Shown piece after piece: positions 1 to 8,191 of a DNA stretch of 64,000 nucleotides. The translations under genes and the position numbers were made by a program. How positions within the stretch are numbered: position 1 is the stretch's first letter; every line of letters begins with the position of its first letter. The stretch is from the NCBI RefSeq assembly GCF_001613385.1, contig NZ_BDCG01000013.1:326071-390070 (forward strand). Direction: 5' to 3'. This DNA is from Nocardia flavorosea NBRC 108225. Its GTDB lineage: Bacteria; Actinomycetota; Actinomycetes; Mycobacteriales; Mycobacteriaceae. The notes below the pieces were generated by a model. It ran no database searches and was not told the DNA's origin. It worked only from the letters and a program-made list of their open reading frames with translations.

Positions 1-302
1 CCGGCGCACACCCCAACCACGACCTGCACCGCGGCAGTACCTATCTCATGGTGCAGCGCTTCGACGGTGCGCGGTGGCGCACGATCGCCGACGACGGCGA
101 CTGGGAAACCACCTTCGAATGGACCGCGGGACCGGCCCAGAGTTCCCGCATCACCATCGGCTGGCATATCCCCGGCGACGCGGAGTCCGGCAGCTACCGG
201 ATCCGGTATTTCGGTGACGCCGTGAAGCCGGGCGGCGACCCGGCCCCCATCAGCGGAACCTCACCCGAGTTCCGGGTCCACGACGAGGATCACGGCGCCT
301 GA
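1..302 (+). CDS. Neutral/alkaline ceramidase, C-terminal fragment (5' end outside window)
   Basis: This is the last 99 codons of a gene that begins upstream of the window; the frame opens at base 3. Neutral ceramidases hydrolyse the amide bond of ceramide to sphingosine and fatty acid, and are usually secreted. The visible part reads GAHPNHDLHRGSTYL, then WRTIADDGDWETTFEW, then ITIGWHIP and GSYRIRYFGD. This is the order of the immunoglobulin-like C-terminal domain of the family. The catalytic domain lies off the window, so activity cannot be judged. The stop at 300-302 overlaps the end of a decayed minus-strand gene. Confidence 0.82.
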   Translation, partial: GAHPNHDLHRGSTYLMVQRFDGARWRTIADDGDWETTFEWTAGPAQSSRITIGWHIPGDAESGSYRIRYFGDAVKPGGDPAPISGTSPEFRVHDEDHGA

Positions 303-540
303 CCGTCCTGCCACAGCGTGAGTACGAGCTTGCCTCGGACCCCGCCCGGATTCGCTCAGGCGACGATTCTCCCGTACCTCGTCCAGGGGCAAGGCACGGT
401 CGGCATAGACGCGCACCAGCCCGCCCGGAGTTTGCAGTCGACCGGATTCACCGTGGTGGCACCCAGCCGCAGAAGGACCTCCCCCGCCCGGGGGCCGGCA
501 CGGGAGCCTGCCCGGCGTGCAGCACCTTTGAGCAGTATCC
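290..540 (-). pseudogene. Decayed zinc-type quinone oxidoreductase (MDR family), internal deletion and frameshifts
   Basis: Read on the minus strand in three frames, this stretch carries both ends of an NADPH:quinone oxidoreductase but not its middle. The N-terminal piece gives VLHAGQAPVPAPGRG (about 529-482), then after a frameshift GEVLLRLGATTVNPVDCKL (about 481-425). This is the substrate-domain start typical of the family. At about 420 it joins directly to VYADRALPLDEV and RLSESGRG, and after another frameshift to VRGKLVLTLWQDGQ, the usual C-terminus. The stop is at 292-290, inside the ceramidase 3' end. About 200 or more codons, including the nucleotide-binding domain, are missing, so the gene cannot make an active enzyme. 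Confidence 0.68.
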
Positions 541-688
541 GGACCGGACCGGACCGGGCCGGACGGAAACCGGGAAAGTGCACCGCAAGCAATCAGGCCC
601 CGCCACCGCTCTAGCCGGGCTCCGGCCCACACCGCCGGGCGATATCTGTTCGAATGGACCGGTGATGCCTCGTGAACCGAAAGGAACT

Positions 689-1207
689 ATGACTTCGACG
701 AAATGGCGGGTCGCCGGATCGGCCGGCGCCGCGATGGCAGCCCTGGCGGCGACGATGATCCCGGCGGCGACCGGCACAGCCGCGCCGGTGCTGTGCACCG
801 CGGAAACACTGGACCTGAGCACCCGCGAGCGGCCGTCCGACTCCCCGGGCCAGGCCCGGATGGAGGTCGTGCTGTCCAATACCTCCGCGCAGGCCTGCGC
901 GGTACAGGGATTCCCGGGGGCCGATCTGGTGGGCCCGGAGGACCCCACCTTCGGCCCGGTATACGAACTACCCCGCCAGGATGTGGATTTCGCACCGGTG
1001 GTGGTGGAGCCGGGTTCCGCAGTGAGCAGTGTGCTCACCTACTTGCCGGACGGCCCGGACGGCTGGATCCCGGCCACACTCGTCATCACCCCGCCGGACA
1101 CCACCACCCCGATCGAAACACCGTGGCCGGCAGGTGTGAGCGTGCAGCGTCAGGACGGCGCCACCCACCCGGGCACCTACATCGGCCCGCTCCAACCCGC
1201 AAGCTGA
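689..1207 (+). CDS. Secreted DUF4232 domain protein
   Basis: This is a 172-residue protein with an N-terminal signal sequence: a basic start, then a hydrophobic stretch AGAAMAALAATMIPAATGTAA over about residues 10-30. The mature part fits the DUF4232 pattern of actinobacterial secreted or lipid-anchored proteins, with Cys residues in VLCTAETL and AQACAVQGFPGADL and a closing beta-rich segment. There is no lipobox cysteine, so it is probably released. The start at 689 is preferred over 578 because AAGGAA sits just upstream and the signal peptide begins there. Its biochemical role is unknown. It stands alone, downstream of the pseudogene. Confidence 0.72.
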   Translation: MTSTKWRVAGSAGAAMAALAATMIPAATGTAAPVLCTAETLDLSTRERPSDSPGQARMEVVLSNTSAQACAVQGFPGADLVGPEDPTFGPVYELPRQDVDFAPVVVEPGSAVSSVLTYLPDGPDGWIPATLVITPPDTTTPIETPWPAGVSVQRQDGATHPGTYIGPLQPAS

Positions 1208-1313
1208 ATCCCGCTCGGACCACCACGGCGACACGATCGCTGCGGTGGTTCCTTGCTTCTCCGCCGATCACGGTTACGGACGTACCCTGACAGACCCCGG
1301 GCCGGGGGGACAC

Positions 1314-2522
1314 TCACCCGATCGCCACGACCGGCCGCTCCGGGAACAGAACCACTCGCCCGATCCGCTCGATGGTTTCGAATACCCCTGGGCGGTGGCA
1401 CAGGTACTGCGTACGGGAGATATCGCTGGCGAAGGTGAGCACGGCTTCGAGCCGGATCTTCGCCTCGGCCGCGCCGACAGTGGGATTCTGGACGCAGATC
1501 AGTTCGATCCACTCGCCCACGAAATCCCGGTGGCTCTGCTGGAGCCGGTCGCGGCTCGATGCCTCGAGATGCCGGGTCTCGGTGCCGAGGATCGCCGCGT
1601 AGTCGCTGTAATGGGCAATGAATGCCACATAGGTTTCGAGTGCCTTGGCACCACGCACAGATTCGGCGGTTCCGTCCAGCGCCCGGTAGAGGTCGCGCCA
1701 CAACCATTCGGTGCCACGTTCCAGCGCGGCGGCCAGTAACTCCTGCTTGGAACCGAAATGGTAGTAGACGGTGGGCCCGGTGATACCGGCCCGCGAACCG
1801 ATCTCCTCCATGCTGACCGAGAGGTACCCGCGTTCGGCGAAGAGCGCGGCGGCAGCGGCGAGCAGCCGTTCCCGGCGAGTGACCGGCAGATATCCGGCGG
1901 ATCGGCCGGTCGGTGCACCGGCGGCCACCGGTTCGGCGTTCAGTATGGCGGCGGCGATATCGCACAGAACCTGCTCGAATTCGCTCCGCGACAAATCCCG
2001 GCTGCGATGAGAGGTCGCGCACAGCGCCGAACAGGTGCTCTCGGCCAGGAGCAGGGCGTCGGGCTCGGACAGTTCCGGCCGCTGTGCGCGGATCAGGGCA
2101 GTGAACTGGTCGAGTGTTGATCGGATCTCCGACCGCAGCACCGCGTAGGAGTCGGCGGGCAGACTGCGCGCTTCCTGCCGCCACAACGTCCCCAATCTGC
2201 TCACCTGGGCGGCGACGCCGGCGACCTGTTGCGCGAGTTCATCCGGGCCGATGCGTGGCGATGCGGTCAGCACCGAGGCAAAGATCTGCCGGAACGGTGT
2301 CATCTCGCTGACGACGGCCGCGATGAGCAGTTCGGGTTTCCCCGCGAAATGCCGGTACAGCGCGGACGGGCTGACATTGACCGCCTTCGCGACCTCCCCC
2401 ATCGAGACCTGCTCGTATCCGTACCGGTGGAACAGATCGACCGCCGCCGCGATGATGAGATCCCGGCGGTTGCGGGGCCGGGTCCCGCGGGGCGGGGCAT
2501 CGGGTACCGATCCAGTGGTCAT
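1314..2522 (-). CDS. Tandem TetR transcriptional regulator (two HTH domains)
   Basis: This 402-residue protein has two complete TetR N-terminal DNA-binding domains. The first, at about residues 20-65, contains YEQVSMGEVAKAVNVSPSALYRHF. The second, at about 216-262, contains YLSVSMEEIGSRAGITGPTVYYHF. Each is followed by a helical ligand-domain-sized segment, so the protein looks like two TetR monomers fused. It is the last gene of the beta-oxidation operon, five bases after the acyl-CoA ligase stop, and likely represses that operon and itself through the promoter at 8192-8321 in response to an acyl-CoA. That ligand is inferred from context. The start at 2522 was chosen because upstream in-frame sequence lies inside the ligase gene and has no TetR features. 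Confidence 0.85.
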   Translation of the reverse strand: MTTGSVPDAPPRGTRPRNRRDLIIAAAVDLFHRYGYEQVSMGEVAKAVNVSPSALYRHFAGKPELLIAAVVSEMTPFRQIFASVLTASPRIGPDELAQQVAGVAAQVSRLGTLWRQEARSLPADSYAVLRSEIRSTLDQFTALIRAQRPELSEPDALLLAESTCSALCATSHRSRDLSRSEFEQVLCDIAAAILNAEPVAAGAPTGRSAGYLPVTRRERLLAAAAALFAERGYLSVSMEEIGSRAGITGPTVYYHFGSKQELLAAALERGTEWLWRDLYRALDGTAESVRGAKALETYVAFIAHYSDYAAILGTETRHLEASSRDRLQQSHRDFVGEWIELICVQNPTVGAAEAKIRLEAVLTFASDISRTQYLCHRPGVFETIERIGRVVLFPERPVVAIG

Positions 2523-2527
2523 CCGTA

Positions 2528-4075
2528 TCAACCTACTTGCCGGCTGTTCTCGGACCAGTAGGCCTTGCGCAGTTCGCGCTTCAGTATCTTTCCGGCACCC
2601 GAAAGCGGCAGGGCCGCTACAAAATCCACACTGCGGGGCACTTTGTAGGCGGCGATGTGTTCGCGGCAGAACTTCTCGAGCTCGTCTGCCGTCACCTGCT
2701 GTCCGGGCCTGCGAACGACGACAGCGTGTACCCGCTCCCCCCACCGCTGGTCGGGCACCGCGATCACCGCGCAGGAAGCGACCGCCGGATGCCTGCCGAG
2801 CACATTTTCCACCTCCGCGGAGTACACGTTCTCGCCACCGCTGACGATCATGTCCTTGAGCCGATCGACCACGAAGACATACCCGTGTTCGTCCATATAA
2901 CCCGCATCGCCGGTATGCATCCAGCCGCCCCGTAGCGCGAGCTCCGTATCCTCGGGCCGCTGCCAGTAGCCGAGCATCACATGATCGCCACGCGCCACGA
3001 TCTCCCCCACCACGCCCCGTGGCACCTCGGCGTCGTCCTCGTCGACGATACGCACCTCGGCATGTGGCGCGGGCCGGCCCGCAGAACGGCGCAACGACGG
3101 GTCACTGTGGTCTTCGGCTCGCAGGATGGTCGCCACCGGGGCGAGTTCGGTCATCCCGTACGCCTGCGCCAGGGCGGCCTGCGGAATCAGCCCTCTGGTG
3201 CGCTCGAGCAGGGTTTCCGAGATCGGCGATGTGCCGTAGAGGACATGCCGGACCGACGACAGGTCGAAGGCGGCGATATCGGGGTGATCGACCATCTGCT
3301 GGAGCATGGTGGGAACCAGCAGGATATCGGTTATCCGGTGCTGCTCGATCGCAGCCGCAACCCCGCTGGGCGTGAATCCCGGCAGCATGATGTGGCTGTG
3401 GCCGGCCAGGGATCCACTGATGAGAAGGAACAGGTCCGCAAGATGGAACATGGGGGCCACATGGAGCATCCGGCCGTGCTGGGTCAACCAATCGCCGGTG
3501 GTGAAACAACCGAGCGCGTTGACCAGCACACTGTTGTGGCTGAGCATCACTCCCTTCGGGGCTCCCGTGGTTCCGCCGGTGTAGAAGAGCCCGAGCAGAT
3601 CCTGGCCGCCCCGGCGGGCATCCACGGCGGGCGAGGAATCGGCGATCAGCTGCTCGTAGCCGACCATCGTTTCCGGGCAGGTGTCGTCTCCGCAGTACAC
3701 GATGTGATCCAGCCCGCGGTACCGCTCCCGGATACCGTCCACCCGGCTGCTGAAGGCGCCGTCGACCAGGAGCACACGGGTTTCCGATTCGTCCAGCGCG
3801 TAGGCGATTTCGGTATCGCTCCACCGGTTGTTGATCGGCGTGATCACCGAGTCGGCCCAGGCGACACCGAAAATGTATTCGGCGTAGCGGTCGGAATTGA
3901 GGCCCAACATGGCGACCCGGTCGCCGGATACGACGCCGAGTCCGGCGAGGCCGCCGGCCAGGCGGGCGATCCTGTCGACGGATTCGGCGACCGTCCGCGT
4001 CCGTTCGCCGTCGATGGTGAACACTCGGCCGGGGTCGGTTTGCAAAGCCTGGTGCAGAAGCTGGGTCAGGTACAT
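2528..4075 (-). CDS. Acyl-CoA synthetase / fatty-acid CoA ligase (FadD type)
   Basis: This 515-residue member of the adenylate-forming superfamily makes an acyl-adenylate from a carboxylic acid and ATP and transfers the acyl group to CoA. The P-loop-like motif FYTGGTTGAPKGVMLSH is at about residues 164-180, AYGMTEL follows in the middle, WMHTGDAGYMDEHGYVFVVDRLKDMI marks the hinge region, and the C-terminal lysine motif is GKILKRELRKAYW. Length is normal for the family. It lies in the minus-strand operon after the acyl-CoA dehydrogenase (28 bp apart) and just ahead of the tandem TetR gene. It probably supplies the CoA thioester degraded by its neighbours. Substrate chain type is not evident. 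Confidence 0.9.
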   Translation of the reverse strand: MYLTQLLHQALQTDPGRVFTIDGERTRTVAESVDRIARLAGGLAGLGVVSGDRVAMLGLNSDRYAEYIFGVAWADSVITPINNRWSDTEIAYALDESETRVLLVDGAFSSRVDGIRERYRGLDHIVYCGDDTCPETMVGYEQLIADSSPAVDARRGGQDLLGLFYTGGTTGAPKGVMLSHNSVLVNALGCFTTGDWLTQHGRMLHVAPMFHLADLFLLISGSLAGHSHIMLPGFTPSGVAAAIEQHRITDILLVPTMLQQMVDHPDIAAFDLSSVRHVLYGTSPISETLLERTRGLIPQAALAQAYGMTELAPVATILRAEDHSDPSLRRSAGRPAPHAEVRIVDEDDAEVPRGVVGEIVARGDHVMLGYWQRPEDTELALRGGWMHTGDAGYMDEHGYVFVVDRLKDMIVSGGENVYSAEVENVLGRHPAVASCAVIAVPDQRWGERVHAVVVRRPGQQVTADELEKFCREHIAAYKVPRSVDFVAALPLSGAGKILKRELRKAYWSENSRQVG

Positions 4076-4103
4076 CGGCGAACTCCTGTGTGTATGCCGC
4101 GGT

Positions 4104-5249
4104 CTAGAGGGATCGGGAGATGATTTCTTTCATGATTTGATTGGTGCCGCCGTAGATCTGCTGTACTCGCTGATCGACCCATAGGTGCGAGATCGGATAC
4201 TCGGCCATATAGCCGTACCCGCCGTGCAATTGCAGACAGCGATCGATGATGTGCATCGCCCGCTCGGTGGTCCACCACTTGGCCATGGCGGCGGTCGCCC
4301 CGTCGAGTTCCCCGCGTAGTAACCGGAGCAGGCAGTCGTCGACGAAACAGCGCACGATCCGGGCCTCGGTGGCGGCTTCGGCCAACGTGAAGCGACTATG
4401 CTGGAAATCGAACACCCGCTGCCCGAATGCACTGCGGTCTTTGGTGTACAGCACGGTGAGATCCAAGGCGGTTTCGATCGCGACTGCCGCGGTGACCGCT
4501 ATTGTGAGACGTTCTTTCGGCAGCTGGCCCATCAGGTGGCCGAAACCGCGGCCTTCGACTCCGCCGAGCAGGTTTGCCGCCGGAACCCGTACGCCGTCGA
4601 GGAACAGTTCCGAGGCGTCCTGCCCCCGCTGCCCGATCTTGTCCAGGATCCGGCCACGCCGGAAGCCTGCGCGATCGGTTTCGACCAGGATCAGTGAGAT
4701 ACCGCGTGAGCCCGCATCCGGGTCCGTTCGGGCGACTACGATGACGAAGTCGGCGTGCGTCGCGTTCGTGATGAAAGTTTTCGCACCGTCGACCACATAT
4801 TCCGCACCGTCACGGACCGCGCGGGTGCGGATACCCTGCAGGTCCGAGCCGGCTCCCGGCTCGGTCATGGCGATCGCACCGACGGCCGCGCCGGTGGCCA
4901 TCAGCGGTAGCCATCTCTGCTTCTGGTCCTCGGTACCGTAGGCGAGCAGATAATGCGCGACGACGACACTGTGTACGCCTATCCCCCACGCGGTATCCCC
5001 GACCCGGCCCTGCTCCTCCAGCAGCACCGCCTCGTGGGCGTAGGTTCCGCCACCGCCACCGTATTCCTCAGGTACCGACAGGCACAGCAGGCCCAAAGCA
5101 CCGGCTTTCGTCCACACTTCCCGGTCGATATGCTGCTGGTTGCGCCAGCGCGCTTGGTGCGGCGCGATCTCCTTTTCACAGAAGGAGCGGGCCAGTTCCC
5201 GTAGCGCGTCGAGATCCTCGGTCATCCACGGCGAGCGATGAGTGCTCAT
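4104..5249 (-). CDS. Acyl-CoA dehydrogenase (FadE type)
   Basis: This 381-residue FAD-dependent enzyme introduces the alpha-beta double bond into an acyl-CoA. Visible hallmarks are IAMTEPGAGSDLQGI (about residues 126-140, FAD contact), the segment ILDKIGQRGQDASELFLDGVRVP, and the C-terminal IYGGTNQIMKEII. The position of the catalytic Glu in medium-chain enzymes (YEGT) is Gly here. A Glu in LPKERL (about residue 246) matches the alternative base used by isovaleryl-CoA and long-chain dehydrogenases, so activity is likely kept. It is the second-step enzyme of a beta-oxidation operon, between the SDR (29 bp) and the ligase (28 bp). Confidence 0.9.
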   Translation of the reverse strand: MSTHRSPWMTEDLDALRELARSFCEKEIAPHQARWRNQQHIDREVWTKAGALGLLCLSVPEEYGGGGGTYAHEAVLLEEQGRVGDTAWGIGVHSVVVAHYLLAYGTEDQKQRWLPLMATGAAVGAIAMTEPGAGSDLQGIRTRAVRDGAEYVVDGAKTFITNATHADFVIVVARTDPDAGSRGISLILVETDRAGFRRGRILDKIGQRGQDASELFLDGVRVPAANLLGGVEGRGFGHLMGQLPKERLTIAVTAAVAIETALDLTVLYTKDRSAFGQRVFDFQHSRFTLAEAATEARIVRCFVDDCLLRLLRGELDGATAAMAKWWTTERAMHIIDRCLQLHGGYGYMAEYPISHLWVDQRVQQIYGGTNQIMKEIISRSL

Positions 5250-5278
5250 ATTCCCTCCAGTAGTTCGTACTCGCCGGC

Positions 5279-6109
5279 TCAGGACAGGAACCCGCCGCCA
5301 CAGACCAGGGTTTGCCCGCTGATGTAGTCAGATTCGGGTGAGCACAGCAGATACACGGCACCGGCCGCCTCGTCCGGAGTTCCGGCACGTCCGAGCGGGA
5401 TGCCCTGTTCCAGAGTGGACAGCAGTTCTGGATTGACGCCCACCCGGATCTCGCGGCCCTCGACATTGATCGCGCCGTCGCCGCCCGCCGGTGTTTCGGT
5501 GAGCCTGGTGAGTATCAGGCCGAACGCCACCGTATTGACGGTGACGTTGTAGCGTCCCCACTCCTTCGCGAGGGTTTTGCTCAGACCGGTGATCCCGGCC
5601 TTCGCCGCGGCATAGTTCGACTGCCCGGCGTTACCACCGAGACCGGCGATCGACGAAATGTTGACCACCTTGCGGCACGGCACGGGCGCACCGGCCGCGC
5701 GCGCCGCCTTCACCGCCGCCGAGATCACCGGCTGCGCCGCCCGCAGAATCCGGAACGGCGCCTTGAGATGGACGTCGAGGATGGCGTCCCACTGCTCGTC
5801 GGACATCTTCTGGACGACCGAATCCCAGGTGTAGCCGGCGTTGTTGACGACTATGTCGAGACCGCCGAAGGACTCCACCGCGGTGCCGACGAAACGTTGC
5901 GCGAAATCCTCGTCGGTGACATTGCCCGGGCACGCGACCGCCTGCCCTCCGGCGGCCCGGATCGCGGCGACGGTTTCGGCCGCGGGTTCCGCATCGAGAT
6001 CGTTGACGACCACGGACGCGCCTTCGGCCGCGAGCTTCTGCGCGATCGACCGGCCGATACCGCGGCCCGAGCCCGAGACGATTGCTACCTTGTCGGCCAG
6101 ATTTCCCAT
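5279..6109 (-). CDS. Short-chain dehydrogenase/reductase, probable 3-hydroxyacyl-CoA dehydrogenase
   Basis: This 276-residue classical SDR has a cofactor loop GSGRGIG (about residues 13-19), acidic NDLD after the second beta strand (favouring NAD), NNAG at 89-92, and the catalytic Ser-Tyr-Lys set SS at 152-153, Y166 and K170 (SNYAAAKAG). The C-terminus LVCGGGFLS is typical. With MaoC hydratases and an SCPx-type thiolase in the same operon, it most likely oxidises an (R)-3-hydroxyacyl-CoA, as in the peroxisomal multifunctional enzyme type 2. Family membership is seen in the sequence; the substrate is inferred from its neighbours. Confidence 0.85.
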   Translation of the reverse strand: MGNLADKVAIVSGSGRGIGRSIAQKLAAEGASVVVNDLDAEPAAETVAAIRAAGGQAVACPGNVTDEDFAQRFVGTAVESFGGLDIVVNNAGYTWDSVVQKMSDEQWDAILDVHLKAPFRILRAAQPVISAAVKAARAAGAPVPCRKVVNISSIAGLGGNAGQSNYAAAKAGITGLSKTLAKEWGRYNVTVNTVAFGLILTRLTETPAGGDGAINVEGREIRVGVNPELLSTLEQGIPLGRAGTPDEAAGAVYLLCSPESDYISGQTLVCGGGFLS

Positions 6110-6123
6110 CGGATACTCGTCTT

Positions 6124-6549
6124 TCAGTTGGAGGGATCGTCATCGGGCAGCGCCACGACGGCCTGCCCGGCAAGAGTCGTGGTGCCGTCGGCGAGGGTTA
6201 CGGTGAGTTCGACAGTCGCGCGCTGTTCGCCATCCACGGTGTCCAGGGCGGTGACCCGCCCCGTGCACAGCGGTTCGGCGTGCACCGGCGTGATCGCGGA
6301 GAACCGCACCGCGAACCGGCGCAGATACTGCTGCGGAATCCAGCCGGTGAGCAGCTGGGCCGCATGCGCCATCGTCAGCATGCCGTGTCCGAAGACATCG
6401 GCCATCCCGGCGGCGTGCGCCGCGTCGATATCGATATGGATCGGATTGTGGTCACCGGAGGCACCCGCGAACAGTGCCAGCGTGGTACGTGTGACCGGGG
6501 CAGACCGGACAGGCGGCAGGGCGTCGCCGACTCGTACGCTGCGGTTCAT
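6124..6549 (-). CDS. MaoC-like hydratase, catalytic subunit
   Basis: This is a 141-residue single hot-dog domain. The MaoC hydratase motif SGDHNPIHIDIDAAHAAG carries the expected catalytic Asp33 and His38, followed by VFGHGMLTMAHAAQLL. MaoC hydratases add water to 2-enoyl-CoA to give (R)-3-hydroxyacyl-CoA. The start overlaps the stop of the upstream MaoC-like gene by four bases (ATGA), which suggests translational coupling and a heterodimer. The gene is followed by the SDR after 14 bp. The arrangement resembles mycobacterial HadAB, but the gene neighbourhood is catabolic rather than fatty-acid synthetic. Confidence 0.87.
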   Translation of the reverse strand: MNRSVRVGDALPPVRSAPVTRTTLALFAGASGDHNPIHIDIDAAHAAGMADVFGHGMLTMAHAAQLLTGWIPQQYLRRFAVRFSAITPVHAEPLCTGRVTALDTVDGEQRATVELTVTLADGTTTLAGQAVVALPDDDPSN

Positions 6550-7001
6550 CGCTGCTCCTCGTGCCGGATGATCGCGATATCGGTGAGCTCGGCGACGGTC
6601 CGGCCGTCCGGCCCGGTCACCGTGGTCGCCCGGGTGAGGAATTCCAGTGCCCCGCCCTTCTTCTGGTACACGTCGGTGATGCGGCTGCGGGCGGTCAGGT
6701 ATTGGCCCGCAAAGGCCATGGACTTGTACTCGAAGGACTGCTCACCGTGCAGCACCCGGCTCAGGTCGACCCCGAGTTCGGCGATCCAGGACAGCGGGTC
6801 CGGTTGTTCATTGTGCAGGGCGCACAGAAATGTCGGCGGCACCGGTAGATCCGGATACCCGGCCGCTCGCGCCGCGGCGATATCGGTGTAGACCGGGTCG
6901 GTGGCGCCGGTGGCCTTCGCGAACAGGCGCAACCGGCTCCGGTCGATGAGCAGGTCGGTTCCGGGCAGGACTGTGCCTATGACGGCAGGGTCGATCGCCA
7001 T
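6546..7001 (-). CDS. MaoC-like hydratase, N-terminal-type non-catalytic subunit
   Basis: This is a 151-residue hot-dog protein of the MaoC N-terminal dehydratase type (FAS1-like). In the segment ATGATDPVYTDIAAARAAGY the catalytic His and the GDxNPIH pattern of its neighbour are absent, as in HadA/HadC and related partner subunits that shape the substrate tunnel. QSFEYKSMAFAGQYLTARSRI is typical of the family. The start at 7001 is two bases after the thiolase stop, and its own end overlaps the catalytic MaoC start. It almost certainly forms a heterodimer with that protein; this is an inference from overlap and complementary motifs. Confidence 0.83.
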   Translation of the reverse strand: MAIDPAVIGTVLPGTDLLIDRSRLRLFAKATGATDPVYTDIAAARAAGYPDLPVPPTFLCALHNEQPDPLSWIAELGVDLSRVLHGEQSFEYKSMAFAGQYLTARSRITDVYQKKGGALEFLTRATTVTGPDGRTVAELTDIAIIRHEEQR

Positions 7002-7003
7002 GG

Positions 7004-8191
7004 TCAATCGACTTTCCGATATAGCGAAACCACGCACGCACCACCGAGTCCCAGGTTGTGCTGTAGTGCGAGGGTCGCGCCGGGGACCTGCCGGTTTCCG
7101 GCCTGTCCGCGGAGCTGCCAGGTGAGTTCCGCGCATTGTGCGAGTCCGGTGGCACCGAGCGGATGCCCTTTCGACAGCAGCCCGCCCGAAGGGTTGGTGA
7201 CCACCCGGCCACCGAAGGTGTTCTGCTCGTCGGCCACGAACTTCTCTGCCGTTCCCTCCGGGGTGAGTCCCAGCGCCTCGTAGCTGAGCAGTTCGTTGGT
7301 GGTGAAGCAGTCGTGCAGTTCCACCACCGGAATCTCCTCCGGGCCGATCCCCGCGGCCTCGTAGACCTGTTGCGCGGCGGCGACGGTCATGTCGTAGCCG
7401 ACCAGTTTCATCAGGTCGGCGGTATCGAAGCTGCTCGGCCGATCGGTGGTCATGGCCTGGGCGGCTATCTCGACCACCGCCGGGATCCCGCGGCGGCGGG
7501 CGAATTCCGGGCTGCACACCACCGCCGCCGCGGCGCCGCAGGTCGGCGGACAGCATTGCAGACGGGTGAGCGGGCCGAAGATATGCGGGGATGCCAGCAC
7601 TTCCGCAACGGTGAGCGGTTCGCGGAACACCGCGTGCGGATTGTGTGCCGCATGTTGCCGCGCTTTCACTGCGATGCGGGCGTATGTCTCGGTGGAAATG
7701 CCGTACCGCTCCGCGTATGCCGTGCCGGCGCCGCCGAACAACTGCGCGGCCATCGGCACGTTGTCCGCCGCGGGCGCGACCTCGCGGGCGACCGTCATGA
7801 ACCGGTCGAACGGGGTCGGGCGATCATCCCATTCAGCGGTAAGGGCACCGCGCTGCATCTGTTCGAACCCGACGGCGAGCACACATTCCGCGGCGCCGCT
7901 CTCGACGGACTGCCGGGCGAGCCACAGTGCCGACGAGCCGGTCGAACAGTTGTTGTTCACATTGACGACCGGCACTCCGGTCATTCCCACCCGGTAGGCA
8001 ACATTCTGACCAGATGTCGAGTCACCATACACATAACCGGCGTAGATCTGCTCGATATCGTCGAACTCGACGCTGGCGTCCGCAAGGGCGGAGACTATCG
8101 CACCTTTGCCCAATTCGTCATAAGTACGGCTTTTACTGGGCGTAGCAAAGGGCTCCAGCCCCACACCGGCCACACGCGCTTTTCGGTCCAT
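7004..8191 (-). CDS. SCPx-type thiolase / lipid-transfer acyltransferase
   Basis: This 395-residue thiolase-superfamily protein is the first gene of the operon. It has the nucleophile motif VNVNNNCSTGSS (Cys82), ELHDCFTTNEL (His293), SKGHPLGATGLAQ (His343) and the C-terminal HNLGLGGACVVSLYRK. These are the hallmarks of sterol-carrier-protein-x thiolases. A non-thiolytic aldolase (Ltp2-like) would have lost the Cys, which is retained here, so thiolytic cleavage of 3-ketoacyl-CoA is likely. The start is supported by GAGGAAGG upstream. Actinobacteria use such enzymes on branched chains and steroid side chains. The substrate here is unknown. Confidence 0.86.
   Translation of the reverse strand: MDRKARVAGVGLEPFATPSKSRTYDELGKGAIVSALADASVEFDDIEQIYAGYVYGDSTSGQNVAYRVGMTGVPVVNVNNNCSTGSSALWLARQSVESGAAECVLAVGFEQMQRGALTAEWDDRPTPFDRFMTVAREVAPAADNVPMAAQLFGGAGTAYAERYGISTETYARIAVKARQHAAHNPHAVFREPLTVAEVLASPHIFGPLTRLQCCPPTCGAAAAVVCSPEFARRRGIPAVVEIAAQAMTTDRPSSFDTADLMKLVGYDMTVAAAQQVYEAAGIGPEEIPVVELHDCFTTNELLSYEALGLTPEGTAEKFVADEQNTFGGRVVTNPSGGLLSKGHPLGATGLAQCAELTWQLRGQAGNRQVPGATLALQHNLGLGGACVVSLYRKVD

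Noticed and set aside
540..566. A tandem GGACC-like tract
   Set aside because: Short low-complexity GC repeat inside the decayed oxidoreductase region; no sign of a functional satellite.
2981..4123. A 380-codon plus-strand frame opposite the acyl-CoA ligase
   Set aside because: Shadow of a clear ligase gene; His/Gly/Gln-rich without motifs.
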